A DNA stretch of 64,000 bases from Clostridia bacterium (GTDB lineage: Bacteria > Bacillota > Clostridia > Acetivibrionales > DSM-2933), in contig JAOAEJ010000084.1 in assembly GCA_026416815.1 (NCBI GenBank), positions 81,122 to 145,121 on the forward strand, written 5' to 3'. Under the pieces are notes generated by a model, which did not search any database, had not been told where the DNA came from, and saw only the letters and a program-made list of their open reading frames with translations. Below are positions 30,401 to 37,495 of this stretch, piece by piece (position 1 is the first letter of the stretch; each line of letters opens with the position of its first letter). The translations under genes were made by a program, and so were the position numbers.

Positions 30401-33400
30401 TAGCAAGCGTATTTACAAACATCCCCACCATACTGTGCGTGTCATAGTGTCTTCTTCCTGCTGAAGGTGAACCTACTATTATATCTTCCTGCCCTGTATA
30501 CCTATAAAGCAATGTATTATAGGCGGCCAGTAAAACCATATATAGAGTTGCTTCATTTTCAATCGCAATTGCTTTAAGTTTTTTAATAGCCTCGGCACTT
30601 AATTCAAACCTAATACTATCTCCATCAAAACTCTGCTTTGGAGGTCTAGGGTAGTCAGTGGGTAAGTTGAGTACCGGAATTTCCCCTGAAAACACTTCCA
30701 GCCAGTATTCCTCCTGCTTTAGTACTTCCTCAGACTTTAGCAGTTCATTGTGCCAGTAGGAAAAATCCTTATATTGAATACCCATTTCAGACAATACCTG
30801 ACCACTATAAAGCTCGCCCAACTCTGTATTCAGGATTTCCTCAGATACGCCGTCAGATACGATATGGTGTACATCACGAATTAAAACATGCTTATCCTCT
30901 GCCACTTTGACAAGACACACTCTTATAAGCGGAGCTATACTCAAGTCAAAGGGACGGATAAACCCTTCAATAATTTCATCGAGCCTGCTACCAAACTCTA
31001 TGTTATCTTTACAAAGCATTTCAAGCTCTATATAGTCCATTTCGAACTCAACATGCTTATGTATACGTTGCAGCAGTTCACCATCAACGATTTCAAAGGA
31101 TGTCCTCAATGCCTCATGTCTATCAATTAGACGCTTAAAAGCGTTAGCAAAAGTATCTTTATTCAAGTGTCCTTCAATCTGCAGTGCGCTTGGGATATTG
31201 TAGCTAGTACCCAGATCTTCCATCTTGTCCATCAAATAAAGTCTTTTTTGTGCCGATGATACAGGATAGTACTCTTTTTCTTCAATCGGAGATATTGCGA
31301 AATAGCTGCTCTTCTGTGCTTGTGCAATATACTCTTCTAACTTTTTTATAGTGCTATATAAAAATATCTCTTTTACAGCGATATCCACATTCAATTCTTT
31401 GTGTATTCTAGCTGCCAACTTTGCAGCTTTTAATGAATTCCCTCCTATTTCAAGGAAATTGTGCTCTATTCCTATACCCTCTAATCCAATTAGCTGTTCC
31501 CACATTTCTACCAGCTTACCTTGTACATAATTGGTAGGTGCAATGTATTCTATATTGGAATCAGCGCTGTATTCAGGCTCAGGAAGAGCTTTCCTGTCCA
31601 ACTTTCCATTGGCGGTAAGTGGCATTTTATGCAGTTTTACGTATCGGGCGGGTATCATATAATGTGGTAGAGTCTTTAGCAGGTGCTCTGTTAATTCCAT
31701 AGAAGTTAACTCTTCTGCTAATACTATATAGGCACAGAGGTATTTAACACCGTGTGTATCCTGCTTTGCTATCACCACTGCTTCTTTTATATCAGGGTGC
31801 TTTATAAGCTCCGATTCTATCTCTCCAAGTTCTACTCTGTATCCTCTTATTTTCACCTGGTGGTCTACTCTGCCTACAAACTCTATGTTTCCATCAGCCA
31901 TCCACCTTGCAAGATCCCCCGTACGATACATTTTTCCCTCGGAGATAAAAGGGTTGCCTATAAACTTCTCTTTTGTCAGCTCCGGCCTGTTTAAATAACC
32001 TCTGGCTATGCCTGTTCCCGAAATAAATACCTCTCCCGTAGCACCAATCATTGTAGGACTTCCGCTTTCGTCCAGTATGTATATCCTTGTATTCTGCAGC
32101 GGCTTTCCTATAGGTACATTTCTCCCCATAGGAGTATTGGATTTATAGACATAAAAAGTAGAGCATATGGTTGTTTCGGTAGGTCCATATCCGTTTATAA
32201 TTTTCATAGAATTGTTCAACTCAAGATATGCTTCAAGAACATAATCCTTTATTGGTTCTACGCCCACCAGCATTTTATTTAGTGAAATGCTCTTTCCCGA
32301 TTCCTTTAGAAAGACATTTAAATCACTAAGGATAGCAGGCGGGATATATGCAAAGGTAATATTATTATTTGTTATAGTATCACTCAACAGCTTAATATCC
32401 AGATACTTATTGGAATCAAACATTACTAAATCAGCGCCATAAACCAGCGGTAAAAATATTTCACACACACTTACATCAAAGGAAATGTTAGTAAGACTCA
32501 GACACCTGTCTCCTCCTCCGACATCCTGTGAGAATGCGGCGTATATGGAATATATAAAGTTCTCCAATGCCCGGTGTTCCACCATCACACCCTTTGGCTT
32601 CCCTGTCGAACCGGAGGTATAAATAACATAAGCAAGATCCTGTGGGGTATTTATTATTTCCATGTTTGAAACTTCTTCCTCTTGCAATATCCCATCCTCT
32701 AAATAGAGCACTTCACCCTCAAACATTAGATTTCCTGCCAGTTGCCGGCGTGTCAGCAGCACAGAAGCAGCACTATCCTCAAGCATATAGTTAATTCTAT
32801 CTGAAGGATATTCAGGGTCTATGGGCAGATAAGCACCACCGGCCTTTAATATTGCCAATATCCCTACTATAAGCTCTATAGAACGTTCGGACATTATAGC
32901 TACTATACTATCCGGTTTTATACCTTTCCGCCTCAATACCCTGGCAAGCCTGTTTGCCCTTTCATTTAAATCCTTGTATGTAAGGCTTAGTCCATTATAG
33001 GTCACAGCAAGGTTTTCAGGAGTTTTCTGTACCTGCATTTCAAACATCTGATGAATCGGATTTATTTTTGCGTAGTCTACCTCTGTCTGATTGAAGCCAA
33101 ACAACACCTTATTTCTTTCAGCTTCTGAAATAGCATTAATTTCTCGGAGTTTTATATCAGGCTTCTTCACTACCTGGCTTATTATATTTATAAAGTGCCC
33201 AGCCATTCTTTCTACAGTTTGTTTCATGAAAAGCTTTTGATTGAACTCTAAGTTGATGCTCAACTCTTCTTCCGCTTCCAAAGCCCAAAGCAGCAAATCA
33301 AATTTATACACATTATTTTTATGTACGCTTGAAATATAGCTAAAATCCCTACTATCCGCCGATTGGGAATTTATGCTGCGGAATTCTAAAGCTGCATTAA

Positions 33401-34001
33401 AAAGTGAGTCTATGTTAAAATTCTTTTTTACATTAAGCCTGTCCACCAGCTTTTCAAATGGGTAATCCTTATTATCAATAGCTTTATATACGTGTGTTTT
33501 TACTTCCTCTAAAAACTCGCTAAAGGCCTTTTCTCCTTCAGGAAAATTCCTCATTGCAAGGATATTGTCAAACACATCCCTATTACCCTGTGGATTTGCA
33601 CAGTTTTTTGCAGTTACTGGATAACCAATAACTATATCCTCCTGGCCTGTATGTTTGAAAAACAATATGTTAAATACTGCAAGCAGTACTGTATACATAG
33701 GAACTCTGCTTTCAACAACAAATGCCATAAGTGCTTTAGTCAATTCTTTATTTAACTCAATTTTTATAATATCCTGCTCAAAGGTCTGCTTTATAGACCG
33801 TGGATAATCTGTAGTCAGATTAAGTACAGGTATATCTCCTGAAAATACACCTAGCCAGTATTCCTCCTGCTTGCATATATCCTGAGACTTAAAGGAACTA
33901 TTGTTCATGGACAAAAGTTCTGTTGATAAATCTGAGGCCACTTTATCAGGCTCTTTATAAACAAAACCATCTATCTGATTTTGTAAATGTTTAAAATCCA
34001 T
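24450..34001 (-). CDS. Three-module non-ribosomal peptide synthetase
   Basis: A 3183-aa NRPS. Approximate order: C-lobe remnant (45-320), A1 (325-815), PCP1 (830-905, GGNSL), C2 (910-1350, HHIVSDG), A2 (1375-1880), PCP2 (1885-1955, GGHSL), C3 (1965-2410, HHIISDG), A3 (2435-2930), PCP3 (2940-3010, GGNSM), then a tail of about 170 residues resembling another condensation C-lobe. The first C-like region lacks the HHxxxDG half, so module 1 should act as a loading module. Specificity residues read from alignment to GrsA: A1 DVCYLGGICK (no clear match), A2 DVEQIGSVDK (the Asp near the end suggests a basic residue), A3 DILQIGVVWK (close to the known glycine code DILQLGLIWK). No epimerase or thioesterase. 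GAGGAGG precedes ATG at 34001. It is the first gene of the operon. Confidence 0.93.
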   Translation of the reverse strand: MDFKHLQNQIDGFVYKEPDKVASDLSTELLSMNNSSFKSQDICKQEEYWLGVFSGDIPVLNLTTDYPRSIKQTFEQDIIKIELNKELTKALMAFVVESRVPMYTVLLAVFNILFFKHTGQEDIVIGYPVTAKNCANPQGNRDVFDNILAMRNFPEGEKAFSEFLEEVKTHVYKAIDNKDYPFEKLVDRLNVKKNFNIDSLFNAALEFRSINSQSADSRDFSYISSVHKNNVYKFDLLLWALEAEEELSINLEFNQKLFMKQTVERMAGHFINIISQVVKKPDIKLREINAISEAERNKVLFGFNQTEVDYAKINPIHQMFEMQVQKTPENLAVTYNGLSLTYKDLNERANRLARVLRRKGIKPDSIVAIMSERSIELIVGILAILKAGGAYLPIDPEYPSDRINYMLEDSAASVLLTRRQLAGNLMFEGEVLYLEDGILQEEEVSNMEIINTPQDLAYVIYTSGSTGKPKGVMVEHRALENFIYSIYAAFSQDVGGGDRCLSLTNISFDVSVCEIFLPLVYGADLVMFDSNKYLDIKLLSDTITNNNITFAYIPPAILSDLNVFLKESGKSISLNKMLVGVEPIKDYVLEAYLELNNSMKIINGYGPTETTICSTFYVYKSNTPMGRNVPIGKPLQNTRIYILDESGSPTMIGATGEVFISGTGIARGYLNRPELTKEKFIGNPFISEGKMYRTGDLARWMADGNIEFVGRVDHQVKIRGYRVELGEIESELIKHPDIKEAVVIAKQDTHGVKYLCAYIVLAEELTSMELTEHLLKTLPHYMIPARYVKLHKMPLTANGKLDRKALPEPEYSADSNIEYIAPTNYVQGKLVEMWEQLIGLEGIGIEHNFLEIGGNSLKAAKLAARIHKELNVDIAVKEIFLYSTIKKLEEYIAQAQKSSYFAISPIEEKEYYPVSSAQKRLYLMDKMEDLGTSYNIPSALQIEGHLNKDTFANAFKRLIDRHEALRTSFEIVDGELLQRIHKHVEFEMDYIELEMLCKDNIEFGSRLDEIIEGFIRPFDLSIAPLIRVCLVKVAEDKHVLIRDVHHIVSDGVSEEILNTELGELYSGQVLSEMGIQYKDFSYWHNELLKSEEVLKQEEYWLEVFSGEIPVLNLPTDYPRPPKQSFDGDSIRFELSAEAIKKLKAIAIENEATLYMVLLAAYNTLLYRYTGQEDIIVGSPSAGRRHYDTHSMVGMFVNTLAMRNFPKGSKTFRAFLQEVKRNTLKTFDNQDYQFEELVVKLGLEREASRNPIFDTMFVLQNMNIGEVSIKGLNFTNYTIGNKTAQFDITLEVLEKGNKLELIIEYCTKLFKAETIQAFGRHFLNLLSHITDNPDTKLSEVVMLSQEEEQLLLSGFNLTKVDYPKDRTVQQIFDEQVKLNPDNIAVVFEDRSLTYRELNERATSAALLLKQRGVGAESIVGIMLERSIEMIVGIVGILKAGGAYLPIDPAYPADRIEYMLKDSGSTMLLTKPHLAEALNFQGEYIDVSDINKFEFKGSLDGDGCMPENLAYIIYTSGSTGQPKGVMIEHRGIVNLSYWFNRKYKLDENKNVLQMTSISFDVSVEEILVSLMNGATIYIPRQEVILDKSGFAEFIKKNNINIAQFVPMTLRELLADNEKLDSLKVVICGGEALDEQLKDRIIEKGYSLYNSYGPTETTVDAIMCRCKKGKVVLGKPISNTRVYILNDNTQLQPIGVPGELYIGGDGLARGYLNKPQLTEEKFVKNPFIPGENIYRTGDLARWLPDGSIEFLGRVDHQVKIRGHRIELGEIETQLLKHYAVKEAVVVETQDQQDDKFLCAYIVGDSKITPTELREHLLKILPDYMVPAHYIKMDKMPLSANGKVDRRALPKPQSSICSDMECTMPSNYIEFRLVNIWEHVMGVEGVNINHNFFDVGGHSLKAAKLASIIHKEFNVDITVKEVFKYNTIRKLEEYIEHAHKSSYSAILPVDEREYYPMSAAQKRLYLLNTIENLHTSYNMPEAFLLEGVINRELFSNAFKSLVDRHEALRTSFEVIDGDLVQRIHKDIEFKMDYMELEQIDGEDGEIAGRIDGLISSFIRPFDLSKAPLLRVCLVKLADGKHLLMRDMHHIISDGISEEILKAELGRLCRGQKLPELKVQYKDFSNWHNKLLKSEAVHKQEEYWLDVFSGEIPVLNLPTDYTRPVNQSFEGGSISCEINGELASKLKKTAVENGATLYMLLLAALNILLSRYSGQEDIVIGSPIAGRDHADIDGVVGLFVNTLAMRNKPEGKKTFKDFLKQVRDNTFRAYENQGYQFENLIQKLNIDRDMSRNPLFDVAFVLQNMHFEKLKIEGLNITSYKVEAKVSKFDIAISAFEDKDVVTLCFEYCTRIFKKETIQRLVGHYINILHSIVKNPGAKIYEIDMMSDNEKAQILFGFNDTCTEYDSDKTIHQLFEEQIQRIPDKTALVLGNKHVTYSELNTKANQIAQRLRTLGVKPGEIVGLMVPRSIEMLAGLMGILKAGGAYLPIDPEYPDERIRYMLDDSNCRIMVSCSPIVGSSALGAHAIDLLDEALYEDNAENLVCSSTPNDLAYVIYTSGSTGRPKGVMLRHRNVTNFIKGMRDKIDFNSDKTILCLTTISFDIFVLETLLPLATGMKIVIANEREQLDPDLLRDVITNNGVDMLQTTPSRLQMLLKSQKAERCLKSIQELIIGGEAFPETLFQKLSKLKNVKMYNVYGPTETTVWSTIKDLSGAETINIGKPIANTQIYITDKNNLLQPVGIPGELHIAGDGLAKGYLNRPELTAEKFIENPFAKGNLMYKTGDLARWLPNGEIEFIGRIDHQVKVRGYRIELHEIEKCMMSYEGMRNCVCIVKENDYGDKYLAVYYTASGELSISEIRSHLSKYLPDYMVPDTYMQLEQIPMTPNGKVDRKALPEPDKKRPKLGNEYAQAETQVEKEIVKIWEDLLKREHIGINDNFFELGGNSMLSVLMQNNIELIYPGKVNIADVFTNPTVAKLAGFISKQGEGLKNIDITPIKLPTEYFLYNDMFNADTVLEYRMDGDLYKLLYELSDEKGIELSDIMLSVYVYLLAEVSGQEKIWLQGILGDSKYGAQIYIDLSEVTDFTSLFAIVSRERKEKAELKPYMLEALSQMKSDKETQDVVAVFTDINKINLSMFKACDIILKINQGSNYVDMVLEYSATRIRAGKAEELFQWYIKLVKLILNKINN

Positions 34002-34459
34002 ACATCCTCCTCATAAAACAGATATCTGTAAACCAATGTTTCTTAACTATATACAATTCATCAACGGCTCTACATTGTGCATAAACAGAGATAAACTCAG
34101 TACTACTTTCTGCATAAATGGGTAGTTAAGAATAAAGCCCACGGTAAAAACTTTGATATAAACCTGAAATTTTATGGCTATACCCTTCGTTATCTATAAA
34201 TAGGTACACAAAGTAAACCCAATCTATTAACAATGTAGATATTGGATCATATGAATTAAAATTATTTCGTCTTCTTAAATACTTCTGTATTGAAATTAAT
34301 ATGGAAGTGAACACTATCTTTGACCAATTCGATTGAAAAATGAATCCATTTTTCAGGTATTAAGCAAATAATCACAAATTATATAAATATTTGCTTTCAA
34401 TACTACTTTTCTACAAATTATATAAACATTGTATTATGTTTCGTAAAATTTTCCTAGTT

Positions 34460-34533
34460 ACCTGAAGTCACTATTATTGTACTCAAAGTCATGCTTTTGT
34501 ACTGGAAGTCACGTTTCTAATTCCTAAGGTCAC
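34460..34533. repeat. Four direct repeats at about 21-bp spacing
   Basis: The core AAGTCA (third base G in the last copy, AAGGTCA) recurs with ends at 34470, 34491, 34511 and 34532, that is 21, 20 and 21 bp apart or two helical turns. Each core is preceded by a C-rich segment (ACCTG, ACTCA, ACTGG, TCCTA). This is the geometry of a protein binding repeatedly to one face of DNA. Candidates are a tandem operator for the biosynthetic operon or the terminal repeats of an IS21-like element. Confidence 0.6.
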
Positions 34534-34634
34534 TTTTATACCTTATATCATTAAATAGCTATTTTCATTCTGTGAAACTGGCAAAGGAACAATTAGGCCT
34601 GTGATTAATCATATACTTGATTTAGCATTCGCCC

Positions 34635-34640
34635 TATAAT
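34635..34640 (+). promoter_or_regulatory. Possible -10 box
   Basis: A perfect TATAAT lies 170 bp before the first solute-binding gene. No good -35 hexamer occurs at 16-18 bp, so the assignment is weak. Confidence 0.25.
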
Positions 34641-34808
34641 AAAATGGTAATTATATGCACAAAAGGGTGTTCTACATATATTTAATCAGAAAGTCGAGGT
34701 GATAACTAAACTTACAGATTACTTTTACTTAAAGATAGTTTACTTAGATTATCTTTATAAGAATTTCACTACATACCTGTACACAAAGAACTTGCATGGA
34801 GGAATTTT

Positions 34809-37475
34809 ATGAGAAAACTATTAAAATGTTTTTTTATGAGTTGTATAGTTATTTCCCTACTTTTTTCACTAGGATTAGGTGCTTTTGCTGCTCCTGTATC
34901 CAAGACAATTAATGCTGTTTATAATAACGTTAAAATTTATGTTGATGGAAATCTAATTCAGCCTAAAGACGGTAAAGGGAATAAAATAGAACCCTTTGTC
35001 TACAACGGTACTACCTATTTGCCTGTAGGTGCTATTGCTCAAGCTTTAGGTGAACCGGTAAAATGGAATAAATACAACAACTCCATATATATCGGTGACA
35101 ACCCTGAAGCAGTAGAATTGACTTTTTCCGAAGATGATGACGTTAATGCTATAGACCCCGTATGGAATGAAATAATTGACTCTTTTTCAAGAAAGTATCC
35201 GAATGTAACTATCAAAAGGACACATATAGAGGAATATGAACACGGGAACAACTGGAATGAATCTGTCGCTTCCGGGAAAGCAGCTGATATCATGTCATGT
35301 AACCATGACTTTCTCGGTAAAATATTAAAAGCAAATGCTGCAAAAGAGTTGGATAGTTTGTTTTCTCAGAATTTTTTCAGTCAGTTTGATAAAAAACTCC
35401 TTGATGAACTTAGGTATAAGGGTAAAACTTATGCCATCCCCTATCAGTATTATAATGCCCTAACACTTATCTATAATAAAAAGCTGGTAAAAACACCTCC
35501 TAAGACTATGGACGAGTTGATTAAATTATCTGAAAACCTTAGAGCCCAAAACAAATACGGTCTAGTATTTAATTATGTGGAACCCTACTTTTTCATCCCG
35601 TTCCTTAAGGGCTTCGGCGGACAAATTTTTGACGACACCGGCAATATTACTCTTAACACTGAGGCAATGACAAAAACTGCTCAGTTTATGTATGACTTAA
35701 AATATAAACATAATATCCTTTCTTATGAGCCTGGCTATGATGCTGCAAATAGCTTATTCAAAGAAGGAAAAGCTGCATTTATCATAAATGGGCCATGGGC
35801 GTACCATGAGTATGATATCTGCAATATTGATTTCGGCGTAACAAAAATTCCATTATTATCTAAAGGCAATTGGCCTGGGCCTTTCGTTACTGCAAAGGTA
35901 CTTTTAGCCAATCCTAATTTAAATGATGGCAAAAAGCTGACAGCTGCCAAGAACTTTATGGAGTATATAAATACCCCCGAAGTCCAAATTAAATTAGCTA
36001 AGGCAAAATTAGAAACAAACATCTATACCGTACCTACCAACAAACATGCGTTAAATGACGATTACGTTCAAAATAATCCCAGACTTAAAGCTCTGTCTGA
36101 TCAAGTATCCTCATGCATACTAATGCCATATTATGAAGAAATGCGTTCAATCTGGGATGCTATAAGGCGTATATTCGATGAAGTTATGAGCGGTAATCTC
36201 GATCCGTCAGCAGCTCCTGCGAGAATGCAGGAAATGGCTGAAAAATTCATTTTAGAACAGTCCGATAATTTAACTACAACAAATGAAAAAACTCCGGAAA
36301 TTGATATAGAGTCTAGACCGATAAAGCTTACGCTATCGGCAGATAAAGATTACAGTGACCCTAATGGAGAGTTATGGTACGATATTTTAAAATCCTTTAT
36401 GGATAAATACCCTGAAATCGGAGTTAAAAAGGTCTCTACCGACTCCGAAACTCAGAAAGTTAACTGGCAAACCGAGGTTTCAGCCGGAGAAGGAGCTGAC
36501 ATCATTGCATGCACACAAGAGAATATAAATTTATTTGCTTCAGCAAATACAGCTATGGAGTTGGACAGCTCCTTTTCACAAGAATTTTTCAGCAAATTTA
36601 ATAAGAAAGCTCTTGACAGCCTTAAATATAAGGATAAACTTTACGGTATTCCTTACCAGGTCACAAACAGCCTTGTGCTTATATATAATAAAAAGCTAAT
36701 TAAAGATGCTCCAAAAAACATGGATGAATTAATCTCTGTAGCAAAAAAATTCACAAATAATTCTGGGGCCTATGGACTGGTATTCAGTCAAATTGAGCCT
36801 TATTTTTACTTGCCTTTCCTTGGGGGCTTTGGTGGTCAGACTGTTGATCCAAAAGGGAATATTACACTAAACACCGAAGAAATGAAGAAAACAATCCAAT
36901 TTTTATATGACCTGAAGTACAAACACAAAATCATTCCTCCCGATGCCAACTATGATGTTGCAAATTCTTTATTTAAAGATGGCAAAGCAGCTTTTATCAT
37001 AAACGGGCCTTGGGCGTTTGACGAATATAAAGATGCGGGTATAGATTTTGGAATAGCAATGATTCCCCAGATGTCTGAGGGGAGTTGGCCTTCATCATAT
37101 TTAAGCACCAGGGCACTTATGGTTAACCCTAATATAAAGGATACTACAAAAATGGAAGCCATTAAAAAATTTATCGAATATGTCAATTCGGTAGAAACTC
37201 AGCTTAAACTAGCAAGCCTGAAAGGAACGTATCCTATACCGACTAATAAGGATGCCATAAGTAACAGCGTTATACAGCAAGATCCTATACTCAAGCCCCT
37301 ATCCGATCAAGTTGCTGTAGGAACTTATCTGACCTTCGATACGCTAATGCGTATTATATTCGACTCCACCAGAGAAATAGTTACCGAAGTAATGCAAGAT
37401 AAACTAAAACCAGAGGAAGCTCCGGCAAAAATGCAGCAAAAAGCTGATGAACTGCTTAAGTTCTACGGTACATAA
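34809..37475 (+). CDS. Secreted tandem (two-domain) extracellular solute-binding protein
   Basis: An 888-aa secreted protein. Residues 1-28 are a signal peptide (hydrophobic core, then GAFAAP) without a lipobox Cys. About 30-97 resemble the copper-amine-oxidase N-terminal stalk-type domain (KIYVDGNLIQ, FVYNGTTYLPVGAIAQALG). About 100-490 and 505-888 are two full copies of a family 1 (MalE-like) solute-binding domain, each with YAIPYQ/YGIPYQ, LIYNKKL, PFLxGFGGQ and AAFIINGPWA. Such proteins normally have one domain and deliver sugars or oligosaccharides to an ABC importer; no permease or ATPase gene is near. The ribosome site is ATGGAGGA. The next gene, 20 bp downstream, encodes a one-domain relative, so the array probably arose by duplication. 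The bound ligand is unknown. Confidence 0.88.
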   Translation: MRKLLKCFFMSCIVISLLFSLGLGAFAAPVSKTINAVYNNVKIYVDGNLIQPKDGKGNKIEPFVYNGTTYLPVGAIAQALGEPVKWNKYNNSIYIGDNPEAVELTFSEDDDVNAIDPVWNEIIDSFSRKYPNVTIKRTHIEEYEHGNNWNESVASGKAADIMSCNHDFLGKILKANAAKELDSLFSQNFFSQFDKKLLDELRYKGKTYAIPYQYYNALTLIYNKKLVKTPPKTMDELIKLSENLRAQNKYGLVFNYVEPYFFIPFLKGFGGQIFDDTGNITLNTEAMTKTAQFMYDLKYKHNILSYEPGYDAANSLFKEGKAAFIINGPWAYHEYDICNIDFGVTKIPLLSKGNWPGPFVTAKVLLANPNLNDGKKLTAAKNFMEYINTPEVQIKLAKAKLETNIYTVPTNKHALNDDYVQNNPRLKALSDQVSSCILMPYYEEMRSIWDAIRRIFDEVMSGNLDPSAAPARMQEMAEKFILEQSDNLTTTNEKTPEIDIESRPIKLTLSADKDYSDPNGELWYDILKSFMDKYPEIGVKKVSTDSETQKVNWQTEVSAGEGADIIACTQENINLFASANTAMELDSSFSQEFFSKFNKKALDSLKYKDKLYGIPYQVTNSLVLIYNKKLIKDAPKNMDELISVAKKFTNNSGAYGLVFSQIEPYFYLPFLGGFGGQTVDPKGNITLNTEEMKKTIQFLYDLKYKHKIIPPDANYDVANSLFKDGKAAFIINGPWAFDEYKDAGIDFGIAMIPQMSEGSWPSSYLSTRALMVNPNIKDTTKMEAIKKFIEYVNSVETQLKLASLKGTYPIPTNKDAISNSVIQQDPILKPLSDQVAVGTYLTFDTLMRIIFDSTREIVTEVMQDKLKPEEAPAKMQQKADELLKFYGT

Positions 37476-37495
37476 AAACATATGGAGGAAGTTAC

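Larger units (their letters stand above)
34002..34808. other. Divergent intergenic region upstream of the NRPS operon and the solute-binding genes
   Basis: About 800 bp without a convincing gene. A 62-codon frame at 34126-34314 (minus) starts with GTG, has no ribosome site and matches nothing I know. The stretch must hold the promoters of both flanking transcription units. It contains four direct repeats at 34460-34533 and a TATAAT box at 34635. No AT-type gene, regulator or RNA was recognised. Confidence 0.7.

Noticed and set aside
34126..34314. 62-codon minus-strand frame upstream of the NRPS
   Set aside because: GTG start, no ribosome site, no recognisable motif; lies in A/T-rich intergenic DNA. 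Probably chance.
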